A DNA stretch of 64,000 bases. Origin: Roseobacter sp. MH60115 (GTDB taxonomy: Bacteria; Pseudomonadota; Alphaproteobacteria; Rhodobacterales; Rhodobacteraceae). The translations under genes were made by a program, and so were the position numbers. How positions within the stretch are numbered: position 1 is the stretch's first letter; the number at the start of each line of letters is the position of its first letter. The DNA is taken from the NCBI RefSeq assembly GCF_015644665.1, contig NZ_JADOBQ010000004.1, positions 193,501 to 257,500 on the forward strand, in the 5' to 3' direction. The notes under the pieces were generated by a model, which was not told the DNA's origin, ran no database searches, and saw only the letters and a program-made list of their open reading frames with translations. This document shows, in pieces, positions 54,702 to 63,584 of this stretch.

Positions 54702-55022
54702 TCAGAGGGAGTCTTCGATCCAGCTTTGCAGCGCGGCCTTCGGCTTGGCGCCCGCCATATTGGAAATGACCTGACCATCCTTGAAGATAAACAGCGCCGG
54801 AATGCCACGCACGCCCATCTGCGCGGGTGAATTCGGGTTCTCGTCGACGTTGACCTTCACGATCTTCACCTTGCCGTTCATCTCGTCCGACAGCTCTTCG
54901 AGCGAGGGGCCGATCTGCTTGCAGGGGCCGCACCATTCCGCCCAGAAGTCGACAACCACGGGGATGTCGGAATTCTTGACCTCGGAGTCGAATGTTTCGT
55001 CTGTTACAGCAAGGGTGGCCAT
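54702..55022 (-). CDS. trxA: Thioredoxin
   Basis: 106 residues, active site W-C31-G-P-C34 and the cis-Pro loop [13 protein letters not shown]. Reduces protein disulfides in the cytoplasm. Last gene of the tsaE-to-trxA run (36-bp gap after addA), ended by an intrinsic terminator. Confidence 0.96.
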   Translation of the reverse strand: MATLAVTDETFDSEVKNSDIPVVVDFWAEWCGPCKQIGPSLEELSDEMNGKVKIVKVNVDENPNSPAQMGVRGIPALFIFKDGQVISNMAGAKPKAALQSWIEDSL

Positions 55023-55058
55023 GGTGCTCTCCTGACAGGCTATGCTTGGAGGATGAAC

Positions 55059-58000
55059 CTATGTAGCCCTCGGTCCGAGGTCAAGATGTTGCGGGCTTTC
55101 TAACACCTGCGTCACGATTTCGTGCGGCAGATGCATCAGGCCGCAGGTCTTTGTCCACAGAATCGCCGTCTCTATGCGCTTGTCGGGATAGATGTGTCGC
55201 AGCCCTTCGGCATAGGCCGCCATCTGTCGGAGCAGCCCCAGCGGGCAGCTCTCCGCAGTCTCCGGCACAACGCGGTTGGTTTTGAAATCCACGGCAAGGA
55301 CCAGATCGTCGGTGATGACCAGCCGGTCAATGACACCGTTCATACGGGCCTGCCCCAGCGGGGCGGAGATCGCGACCTCCGCCAGAGTCGTCGGGGCAAA
55401 AACATGCCGCAACGTGGGTGTTTGCAACACGGCTTGCGCTTCGGCCAGTGCTTCGGCTTCATCCGGCTGTCCGGTCGACAGGGTTGCTGCCACGGCTGGC
55501 CATGCCGATGCCGCCGTCCGACCGAGGTGTTCGAGGTAAAGGTGCACAAGGCTGCCATAGGCTTTGGCCGCCTCTTCATTACGCCCCTGCTCGCCTGCAA
55601 GTGCTTTTGGTCCGCCGAGGTCGGAAGGTGAAATCGTCTCCACAGGCTCAGATCGGGGCGGCGCTTTGCGATGGAAGAGCGGATCAAGCGTTGCGCTGGG
55701 CGGGGGTGGCGTGTCTGCCTGGAGCATTGGCAGCGCGTCCCACGATCCATGGCTGTGTCGTTTGAGGGTCAGGCCCTGAAACGCGATCTCTTCCGTTGGC
55801 ACTTGCTCAAGTGCTGCATCGACAATCTGGTAAAGGCTGTCGTTCTGCTTGGAAAGTTCTCCGGCTGCTGCCACAATCAACCACTTTTCCGCCCGTGTTA
55901 GAGCCACATAGAGCAATCGCAACCGTTCTTCGAACTGCGCCTCTTTTCGTGTGGTGACTTCCGTTGCGATAACCTGCGGCATTTCAGCGGCGTTGGTTTT
56001 CCAAACCGGGTGCTCCCCGATTTTCAGGATGTCATCCTTGATCTGGATGTCGCGCTTGCCTGTATCTGGCAGGATCACGATGGGCGCTTCCAGCCCCTTG
56101 GCGCCGTGGATCGTCATCACCCGGATCTGGTCCGAGGCGCTGTCGATCTGGCGTTTGATTTCCAGATCGTCGGTGTCCATCCAGACCAGAAACCCGGTGA
56201 GACTGGGGATCGCGTTGCGTTCATAAGACAACGCCTGCGAGAGCAGCGCGTTGATCCCATCCTCCGCCTCCCGTCCCAGCCGGGCCAACAGCCGTCGCCG
56301 CCCGCCATGCCGTGTCAGCACCCGCTCGATCAGATCATAGGGCCGCAAGAAATCCACATTGGCACGCAGGTCGTTCAGGATGCCCAGCGTTTCGGGGTAG
56401 GTGTCGGGTTTGGTGCGCAGGGTCTGCCAGAGGTGGTCTTCGCTGCGGCCATGGGCGAGATCAAAAAGCTCCTTTTCCGTCCAGCCGAACAGCGGGGATC
56501 GCAAGGCTGTGGCAAGCGACAGGCTATCTTCGGCCACGGCCAGAAAGGACAGCAGCGCGGCGAGGTCACGCACCGCCAATTCGCCGCCAACCTTCAACCG
56601 GTCGGCACCTGCAATGGGCAGATCATGATTTTTACAGGCACGGATGATCTCGGCAAAAAGATCGGACCGACGTTGCACCAGAATGAGAAAGTCACCCGGT
56701 CGCACCGGGCGTCTGGCATGACCACCGTCCAGATCGACGGGAATAGTCTGGCCGGTGTCGATCATCTGCTTGATCTGATCCGCAACTTGATTGGCCAGGA
56801 TCACCGTGTGATGGCGAGTACCGCGACGATCCAGCGGTTCGTACCACAGACGGTCGTCCGCATCGTCCTGCTTTTCGATCACCGGCCAGATGTCCACGCG
56901 CCCGGGCAAGGCGTCCTTGAAGGCGATATGGCGGGCGTCTTCGGTGAACCCGGCTTCCTCGCGATGCTCAAAGGCGGCATCGACCACCCCCAGCACGGCA
57001 GCAGAGGATCGGAAGGAATATCCCAGTGTTAGGCTCTGAAATTGCTGATCCGCCGCCTCCATCTTGGTCTTGAACTCCGCATGCATCCGGTCGAATTCGC
57101 GCGGGTCGGCACCCTGGAACGAATAGATCGACTGCTTTTTGTCACCTACCACGAAAAGCGTGCGCGCGATGTCCTTGCGCGCGCCTTCGCCGCTGGTGAA
57201 TTCAGCGGCCAGTTTGCGGATCACATCCCATTGCGTGGGGCTGGTGTCCTGCGCCTCATCTACGAGAATGTGGTCAATGCCACCGTCGATCCGGAAAAGC
57301 ACCCAGGCGGCCACCGCCGGGTCGTTCAGCAGATCGCGCGCCTTGAAAATCAGGTCGTCGAAATCCAGCCACCCGCGCAGCAGTTTGCGCTCCTCGTAAT
57401 GCGCAATGAACCGGGTGGCGAAATCACGGAGGGCCTGCGTTTTCCGCGCCGCATTCAAGGCAAGGCGTGCTTCCCGCGCGGTCTCCACCCGCTCCATGAA
57501 GGCATTGAGTGCGGGCATGTGATCACTCAACACGCTCTGTGTCGGTTTGGTTGGCAGGCTGCCTGTCTTTGCGGTGAAGGGGGATTTCGCCGTGGCACCG
57601 GTCAGAAAGACCCCTTCGAGCCCCGGAAGCGCCGCAAAGCCCATCGGCCCGAGCGCGGCGAGCTTCTCTGCGGCCTTTCCGTCATTCCCGCCCTTTTCCC
57701 GCATGGCCGGCAGGATCGCGGCGATCAGATCATCCTCTCCCCCAAGAAAGACATCCTGCGCAATCTGCTCCTCTGACAGCGTGGCTGGCTGCCCAAAGAC
57801 TGCAAGGATTTCAGGCCATGTCAGGGGCTGGGACAGCAGTTCGCGATGCTGGACAATGGCGCGGGTCAGCTTGGAAAAATCTTCACCCGTATAGTGCCGC
57901 GCGATGCCATCGATCAGGGCGCTGTCGTTGCCTTCGGCCATCTGGTCCACAATCTCGGCGCGCAGCAGGTCGGCGGCGCGGTCTTCGATCTCGGTGAACT

Positions 58001-58430
58001 GCGGGCTGACCTGAGCTTCCAGCGGGAACCGTCGCAGGAGCGAGGCACAAAACGAATGGATCGTCTGGATTTTCAACCCGCCCGGCGTTTCGATGGCACG
58101 GGCAAAAAGCGTGCGCGCGCTGCGCAAGCGAGAGCTGTCGATCTCCCCATCGATACCGAGGTCGCGCAGCGCGGCATGCAGCGCTGGTTCGGGCAGCATC
58201 GCCCAGGCACCCAGCCGTTTGAACAGCCGGTTCTGCATCTCGGAGGCCGCAGCCTTGGTGTAGGTCAGACAGAGGATGTGCTGGGGTTCCACCCCATCCA
58301 GCAACAGCCGTGCCACCCGGTCGGTCAGCACACGTGTCTTGCCGGATCCGGCATTTGCCGCCAGCCAGGTGGAGGCGTCGGGCCGCGCGGCGCGCACCTG
58401 CGCTTCTGTGGCATCGTCCCGCCGGATCAT
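55059..58430 (-). CDS. addA: Double-strand break repair helicase-nuclease AddA
   Basis: 1,123 residues from the ATG at 58430. UvrD-like superfamily 1 helicase: Walker A AANAGSGKTRVLTDRV at the N-terminus, HILVDEAQDTSPTQW (Walker B), MTIHGAKGLEAPIVIL (motif V), and the C-terminal RecB-type nuclease motif LVLAVDFKTNRVVP. With AddB it processes double-strand ends for RecA. Its ATG overlaps the addB stop. The longer frame to 58469 lies inside addB. Confidence 0.95.
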   Translation of the reverse strand: MIRRDDATEAQVRAARPDASTWLAANAGSGKTRVLTDRVARLLLDGVEPQHILCLTYTKAAASEMQNRLFKRLGAWAMLPEPALHAALRDLGIDGEIDSSRLRSARTLFARAIETPGGLKIQTIHSFCASLLRRFPLEAQVSPQFTEIEDRAADLLRAEIVDQMAEGNDSALIDGIARHYTGEDFSKLTRAIVQHRELLSQPLTWPEILAVFGQPATLSEEQIAQDVFLGGEDDLIAAILPAMREKGGNDGKAAEKLAALGPMGFAALPGLEGVFLTGATAKSPFTAKTGSLPTKPTQSVLSDHMPALNAFMERVETAREARLALNAARKTQALRDFATRFIAHYEERKLLRGWLDFDDLIFKARDLLNDPAVAAWVLFRIDGGIDHILVDEAQDTSPTQWDVIRKLAAEFTSGEGARKDIARTLFVVGDKKQSIYSFQGADPREFDRMHAEFKTKMEAADQQFQSLTLGYSFRSSAAVLGVVDAAFEHREEAGFTEDARHIAFKDALPGRVDIWPVIEKQDDADDRLWYEPLDRRGTRHHTVILANQVADQIKQMIDTGQTIPVDLDGGHARRPVRPGDFLILVQRRSDLFAEIIRACKNHDLPIAGADRLKVGGELAVRDLAALLSFLAVAEDSLSLATALRSPLFGWTEKELFDLAHGRSEDHLWQTLRTKPDTYPETLGILNDLRANVDFLRPYDLIERVLTRHGGRRRLLARLGREAEDGINALLSQALSYERNAIPSLTGFLVWMDTDDLEIKRQIDSASDQIRVMTIHGAKGLEAPIVILPDTGKRDIQIKDDILKIGEHPVWKTNAAEMPQVIATEVTTRKEAQFEERLRLLYVALTRAEKWLIVAAAGELSKQNDSLYQIVDAALEQVPTEEIAFQGLTLKRHSHGSWDALPMLQADTPPPPSATLDPLFHRKAPPRSEPVETISPSDLGGPKALAGEQGRNEEAAKAYGSLVHLYLEHLGRTAASAWPAVAATLSTGQPDEAEALAEAQAVLQTPTLRHVFAPTTLAEVAISAPLGQARMNGVIDRLVITDDLVLAVDFKTNRVVPETAESCPLGLLRQMAAYAEGLRHIYPDKRIETAILWTKTCGLMHLPHEIVTQVLESPQHLDLGPRAT

Positions 58431-61384
58431 GACAGATCCTCCGGCGCGGGGTCGTCCGTCGCGTCCCATTCACCGAAACGGGCAAGCTGGTCATAGTCAC
58501 CTTCGATCTTGTCCTGCAGCATCATGCGGCGCGAAGTGAACCCCTGCCCGGTGTCAAGATAGGCGTCGATCAGCGCACGCAGATTGCTCAGCGTTTCCTG
58601 CGGGGGTTCCGTCTCCAGCGGGGCGAAAACCTCCTCCGGATGTGAGCCTAACCCGATGAAAATCGCCGATGCGACCGAAGAAACGCCGAACGTGTCAAAG
58701 GCACCTTCTTCGATCATTGCCGCCTCGATCAGCAGCTGTTTGTCAAAGGTGGCCTGTTGTTTGGCCGTGGGCGGTTTGCCGGTCTTGTAGTCGTAAATCA
58801 GGATGTCGCCATCCCCGGTCCGGTCGATCCTGTCGGCGCGGGCGCTGAGGGTAAAGCCGATGTCAGGCCAGACCAGCTGCCCCTTGGCCTGCGCCTCGAA
58901 GGCGACGGGTGTGGAATAGCTTTGCCGCAACGCCTCACGGGTGACAAACCAATCGGCGATCTTTTCGATCCGGGCCAGCCACATGGCGCGTGCGGCGGGC
59001 CAGGGCACCTCCTTTGTCATCACCCGGCGGGCCACGGCGATCAGGTGATCGGCGCAGAGCAGAGCCGGGTCCTTCAGCGTGTCCTGCACAAAACCTTCCA
59101 TGATCTCATGCGCCAGGGTGCCGCGCATCAGCGCGTCAGGGCTTTGCACCAGCGGCCCAAGGCGTGAGAGTTTCAACACATGCCGCGCGTAGATTGCATA
59201 AGGATCGCGGATCAGACGTTTGATTTCGGTGACCGACAAGGCGCGCGGCCGGGCTTCCAAGGGCGGTTTTGGCGAGGGCCGTTTTGCCGGGTCGGTGGGG
59301 TCAACGCTCTCAAAACGGGCGGCGCGAGCGAGCCAGAGATCACCGCGCGCCAGCATATCGGCCAGGGCCTGCGGCCCGCCCTGATCCCGCAGCCCGTCCA
59401 GCAGGTTACGCAACCGGTTCAGCCAGCGAGACGTGACGGTTTCCGCGTCATCGGAGCGGATGGAGCGGGTGAGCCAGACCTGCTTGGCGCCGATGGCCTG
59501 TTGGTAATCATGCGCAGACAGCCCAATGCGGCGTTCCGGCAAGAGCAGCCCGGCCTGATGTCGCAGCGCGCGATTGAGCCATGGGTCGGGCGCTGGGGCT
59601 TCGGGCCAAGTGCCATCGTTGAGACCGGCGAGGATGACAAGATCGGCCCCCTGCACCCGCGCCTCCAGCGTGCCCCAGATCATGATGTCGGGATGCGGCG
59701 CGTCCCGGTCGCGGACTTCCTCACCGGACAGGAGCGCACCGATCAGATCGCCGTAGTCCGCAGCGGTCATGGTGGTGCCATGTTCAGCCTGCGCCGCGAC
59801 ATTCTGCATGACCTGCAGCGCTTTCTGCCCGCCTTTCTTTTGCCATAACGCGCCGGGTTCCGTGTATCCGACGCCTGCAGAAATAGTCTCTGACAAGGCG
59901 ATATGGCGATCTACCCAAGTAGCAAGCGGTTGCGCCTCGGACATCACTTGCCCGGTGAAAGTCTGACCAACCCACTGCGCCCAGTCTTGCAGCGCCTTCT
60001 GATCTTCGGGTTTTGCGACGGTCTTTTCCAGCAGACGCACAAGGCCCGTGTGATCGGGATAGGGCAGCCCGTGTTTCCGGATGCGCAGCTCCAGCCGTTG
60101 CGTGTTGAGCACATGCGGGCCGCGCGCCACACCGCTGTGGGTCAAGGGGTGTTTGAGCAGCGTCAGCAAGGCTTCGGCATCCAGGCGGCGGGTGAACAGG
60201 TTGGCGACATGGCGCAGGAAACGCCCCGGCGGGGAGAGATGCAGCGGCATGCCTGCGGAATCGTCCGGCAGGATATCCCACTGGTCCAGCGCGGCTGTGA
60301 CCTGCCGGGTCAGCACCCTGTCGGGCGTGATCAAAGCGGCGGTTTCCCCAACCTCGGCGGCCTGACGGAGCCGTAACGCGATGGCCAGCGCCTCGTCCCG
60401 GGGGCTGGGCGCGTCCAGCAGTGTCACATCTGCCGTGGCTTCGGCGATGTTGGTGAGCTTGGCACCTTCGGTCAGCCAGGCGTCGGTGACCGGCGCGGGG
60501 CGCAAGGAGAGGGATACCAGAGCGTTGCGCGCGGGCGATGGTGCGGGCGTGTCATGCCAAGGAGTGACATCGGCGGGCGTCACCGCCATCTCGGCCATCA
60601 TCTTGTGAAACCGGTACTGCGGGTGATCCTCCGACACCATGGCGTTGCCCAACTGCGCCCAGACGTCCGGCGGCATGTCAAAGTCGAACCCCGGCAGGAT
60701 CAGCGCGCCCTGCGGCAGCTTTGCCACCGCCTGCATCAGCAGCATTGTGGTGCCCCGCGACCCGGTGGAGCCCGCGACCAGCACCGGATCACCCGGCGGT
60801 TCGCGGTCCCATTTTTCGGCCAGGGCCGTTACCAGCAGACGTTGGCGCGCTTCCTGATCCGGTGCCGTGTCGGTTTGATCCAGATAGGCCTGCGCAATTT
60901 GGATGAATTGCTGCGCGCGTTGCCAGTGCCCGGATTGATCCGTCACGTCGAGATTGGCAATGGTCTGGGCCGTCACGCCTTCGCCCTGCATCTCATCAAT
61001 GAGGCCCGCAAGGCTGTCGGTGAGATCATAGAGCGAGGATTGCGGGGCGAGGTCCTTTTGCTGTGCAATCAGACGCGAGACGAGGGCGATCAACTCCAGC
61101 CGCCGCCGCAGTGGCGAGACGGGGGGCGGCAGCACGAGGCTGGGCTCGATGAGGTCGAGATCGGTGATCAACCTGATCTGCGGCAGCAGCATCGCGGGGT
61201 GCGTATCGAAGAGAGCGCGCAACCGGCGCTGCATCCGGCGCGTGTTTACGATAAGCTGCACCCGTGCCATGGCGTCCGGTGGCCGTCCAGCCATCCGCGT
61301 GACCAGCCCATCGACCAGCGCGCGCGGAAAATCAACGCCGGGTGAAACACCAAAAAGCCTCGGGTTAGAGCCGCTTTCAAACAT
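58427..61384 (-). CDS. addB: Double-strand break repair protein AddB
   Basis: 985 residues, the alphaproteobacterial AddB type. A helicase-like body without a usable Walker A (GSTGSRGTT instead of GxxxxGKT) and a C-terminal PDDEXK nuclease with DILIYDYKTGKPP. Only one cysteine is present (LLCADH), so the Fe-S cluster that pins the nuclease domain in Bacillus AddB cannot form here. Overlaps addA by 4 bp and the murU-like gene by 8 bp. Confidence 0.93.
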   Translation of the reverse strand: MFESGSNPRLFGVSPGVDFPRALVDGLVTRMAGRPPDAMARVQLIVNTRRMQRRLRALFDTHPAMLLPQIRLITDLDLIEPSLVLPPPVSPLRRRLELIALVSRLIAQQKDLAPQSSLYDLTDSLAGLIDEMQGEGVTAQTIANLDVTDQSGHWQRAQQFIQIAQAYLDQTDTAPDQEARQRLLVTALAEKWDREPPGDPVLVAGSTGSRGTTMLLMQAVAKLPQGALILPGFDFDMPPDVWAQLGNAMVSEDHPQYRFHKMMAEMAVTPADVTPWHDTPAPSPARNALVSLSLRPAPVTDAWLTEGAKLTNIAEATADVTLLDAPSPRDEALAIALRLRQAAEVGETAALITPDRVLTRQVTAALDQWDILPDDSAGMPLHLSPPGRFLRHVANLFTRRLDAEALLTLLKHPLTHSGVARGPHVLNTQRLELRIRKHGLPYPDHTGLVRLLEKTVAKPEDQKALQDWAQWVGQTFTGQVMSEAQPLATWVDRHIALSETISAGVGYTEPGALWQKKGGQKALQVMQNVAAQAEHGTTMTAADYGDLIGALLSGEEVRDRDAPHPDIMIWGTLEARVQGADLVILAGLNDGTWPEAPAPDPWLNRALRHQAGLLLPERRIGLSAHDYQQAIGAKQVWLTRSIRSDDAETVTSRWLNRLRNLLDGLRDQGGPQALADMLARGDLWLARAARFESVDPTDPAKRPSPKPPLEARPRALSVTEIKRLIRDPYAIYARHVLKLSRLGPLVQSPDALMRGTLAHEIMEGFVQDTLKDPALLCADHLIAVARRVMTKEVPWPAARAMWLARIEKIADWFVTREALRQSYSTPVAFEAQAKGQLVWPDIGFTLSARADRIDRTGDGDILIYDYKTGKPPTAKQQATFDKQLLIEAAMIEEGAFDTFGVSSVASAIFIGLGSHPEEVFAPLETEPPQETLSNLRALIDAYLDTGQGFTSRRMMLQDKIEGDYDQLARFGEWDATDDPAPEDLS

Positions 61385-62069
61385 CGGAGCGGGTCAGCAG
61401 GGCTTCGGCGATGTTGATGCCACCGGGGTGACCGACATCGCACCAATGTCCCGGATAGCGCAGCCCGAAGAGCCGGTTGTCTGCCGCCATCAAATCCCAC
61501 AGAACGTTCAGCGAGAACCGGGTGGCGGCGATCTCCTGTAGCCTGTCGATCTTGATGATCTGCGCGCCGCTGTAGACGTAACCGTGGCCCCGGTGCAGCC
61601 TGCCGTCTGGGTCGATTTCAAAATCGCCCTGACCGGAATAGGCGTGCGCTTGCGCCACCGGGATGCACATCAACAGGGCGTCCATGTCGTCCGGGCGCCA
61701 GGCATCTCGCAACAGCGCCAGCGGGCCAGGTCCCTTCCAGATTGAATCGCTGTTCAGGGTAAAGACCGGCCCCTGCCCCAAATGTGGCAGCGCATGGCGC
61801 AGCCCGCCACCGGTATCGAGGATCTCGGGCTGCTCCATCACGGTCCGCACGCCGCGTGTTGCCAGATGTTCTTCCAGTTTCGCGGGTTTGTAGTGCAGGT
61901 TGGCGACAATCCGGTCCACAGGCAGGCCAATTGTCTGATCCAGCGCATGATCGATGAGTGGTCGACCCGCCACCGGGATCATCGGTTTCGGCAGCGTGTC
62001 GGTCAGCGGTCGCATGCGCGTGCCAAACCCGGCTGCGAACAGCATTACCGATCCGGGAAGGTCGCGCAT
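61377..62069 (-). CDS. murU: N-acetylmuramate-1-phosphate uridylyltransferase-like nucleotidyltransferase
   Basis: 230 residues from the ATG at 62069; an internal ATG at 62045 overlaps the kinase stop as TAATG and is an alternative. The nucleotidyltransferase loop MLFAAGFGTRMRPLT, with PKPMIPVAGRPLIDHAL, and VFTLNSDSIW (metal Asp) are present. Next to an AmgK-like kinase and upstream of addB it matches the amgK-murU pair that recycles peptidoglycan MurNAc to UDP-MurNAc. A different NDP-sugar role cannot be excluded. Confidence 0.8.
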   Translation of the reverse strand: MRDLPGSVMLFAAGFGTRMRPLTDTLPKPMIPVAGRPLIDHALDQTIGLPVDRIVANLHYKPAKLEEHLATRGVRTVMEQPEILDTGGGLRHALPHLGQGPVFTLNSDSIWKGPGPLALLRDAWRPDDMDALLMCIPVAQAHAYSGQGDFEIDPDGRLHRGHGYVYSGAQIIKIDRLQEIAATRFSLNVLWDLMAADNRLFGLRYPGHWCDVGHPGGINIAEALLTRSDV

Positions 62070-63067
62070 TTCGATCTCAACAGGGTCAGGGCGTCCGAGG
62101 TTGGAGGCGGTAAGGATTGATGGATGTGCTTGGCCAGATCTGCGAGGGCCGGGTGTTTCAGATTGGTCTGAACATGGCCCCATACGCGTGGGATCAGGTC
62201 AATGTAATGTGCCTTGCCGTCACGCAGGCAGAGCCATGAGAAAACCCCCAGAATGCGCAGGTTCCGCTGTGCTCCGAGGACCGCGTAAGCCATGGTAAAT
62301 CTCTCCCGGTCATGCGGGCTCTGATCCAGGAAATGGTCAATCATCTGGCGCTCCAACTCGGGGGGCACGTCCCGGCGGGCGTCTTGCAGCAGCGAGACCA
62401 GATCGTAGGCCGTATGCCCCAGCACCGCGTCCTGAAAGTCCAGCACTCCGACGCGCGCAAGCCCTTCCCGGTCGGGCAACCAGAGCAGGTTTTCTGCGTG
62501 ATAGTCTCTTTGAATGAGCACTTTTGGCTGCGTGTCGAGCGGTGCGAGATGCTTTTCAAACAGCTTTGAAAACTCAGTGCGCGCATCGTCGTCGATCTCT
62601 CCCGCTATGCCGAACTGATACCAGTCAAAGGTCGGCGCCGTAAGGGACGTGAGCGTTGCGGCGTCATAGGTTGCCAGCGGTGGCGGCGGCGCACGATGCA
62701 GATGCACCAGCACATCAACAGCGGCTTCATAGAGCGCTGCCTCGCGCTGCGGTTCCCGTTCCAGAACGCGGGCAAAAAGATCATCCCCCAGATCTTCGAG
62801 CAGCAGGAACCCCCGCCGGTCATCCTGAGCAAAAATGCGTGGCGCGCTGAGCCCGATGCCTGCGAGATAGGCGGCGATGCGGGTAAAAGGACGGATGTCA
62901 TTGCCCTTGGCGGGCGGCGCGTCCATCAGAACCGCCCGCATCCCGTCCGGCTGCACCAGCCGATCATAGCGTCGGGTGGAGGCATCACCGGCCAGCGGCG
63001 TGATCGTCGCACCACCCCACCCTGCCCGCTCGACGAAAGCCTCAAGATCGTGATCGCGCGACGTCAT
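62045..63067 (-). CDS. amgK: Aminoglycoside phosphotransferase-like anomeric sugar kinase (AmgK type)
   Basis: 340 residues from the ATG at 63067, overlapping the tsaE stop. A kinase fold of the APH family: the loop LAGDASTRRYDRLV, catalytic RDYHAENLLWL and the metal-binding VGVLDFQDAVLG. AmgK phosphorylates N-acetylmuramate and N-acetylglucosamine at C1 in cell-wall recycling, which then feeds MurU. The activity is inferred from the family and the adjacent murU-like gene. It starts from the ATG nearest the family N-terminus (MTSRDHDLEAF). Confidence 0.82.
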   Translation of the reverse strand: MTSRDHDLEAFVERAGWGGATITPLAGDASTRRYDRLVQPDGMRAVLMDAPPAKGNDIRPFTRIAAYLAGIGLSAPRIFAQDDRRGFLLLEDLGDDLFARVLEREPQREAALYEAAVDVLVHLHRAPPPPLATYDAATLTSLTAPTFDWYQFGIAGEIDDDARTEFSKLFEKHLAPLDTQPKVLIQRDYHAENLLWLPDREGLARVGVLDFQDAVLGHTAYDLVSLLQDARRDVPPELERQMIDHFLDQSPHDRERFTMAYAVLGAQRNLRILGVFSWLCLRDGKAHYIDLIPRVWGHVQTNLKHPALADLAKHIHQSLPPPTSDALTLLRSKCATFPDR

Positions 63068-63537
63068 GGAGCCCAGGCTCTCATTTTTCCCGCCCACCGC
63101 GGATCCTGCCAGTCGGCGCAGAGTGTGCGGCTATCCTCTGAGGTGCCGTCTTTCAGCCAGATGTTCAGTGCGTTTTCCGGGCGCAGATCGCCCAGCCTGT
63201 CGGGCCATTCCACCAGACAGATCGCGGTGTCGAAGGCTTCCGCCAATCCAAGTTCCTCGATTTCATCGACGGTACCAATACGGTAAAGATCGGCGTGCCA
63301 AAGCGGCCCGGCGGTCGTGTCATAGGTCTGTACGAGGGTGAATGTTGGAGAAGGAACATCTTCGGGCGTGATCAGCACGGAACGGATCAGGCTCCGCGCA
63401 AAGTGGGTCTTGCCAGCGCCCACGGGGCCGCTCAGCAACACTGTATCCCCCGGTTCCAGCATGGGTCCGAGCGCCGCCGCCGCCAGAGCGGTCGCATCGC
63501 TGGTGTCAAATTGATGGGAAAATCGGTTGGCGGTCAT
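63064..63537 (-). CDS. tsaE: tRNA t6A synthesis ATPase TsaE
   Basis: 157 residues. P-loop LLSGPVGAGKTHFARSL, then SPTFTLVQTYD and LWHADLYRI, the characteristic TsaE (YjeE) motifs, and CLVEWPDRLGD. Needed with TsaB, TsaC and TsaD for threonylcarbamoyl adenosine at tRNA position 37. Its stop overlaps the kinase start by ATGA. Confidence 0.95.
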   Translation of the reverse strand: MTANRFSHQFDTSDATALAAAALGPMLEPGDTVLLSGPVGAGKTHFARSLIRSVLITPEDVPSPTFTLVQTYDTTAGPLWHADLYRIGTVDEIEELGLAEAFDTAICLVEWPDRLGDLRPENALNIWLKDGTSEDSRTLCADWQDPRWAGKMRAWAP

Positions 63538-63584
63538 GCCCCATGCTTACCGCGCGCAGGGTTGGCTGCAAGAGGTAAGAGGGT

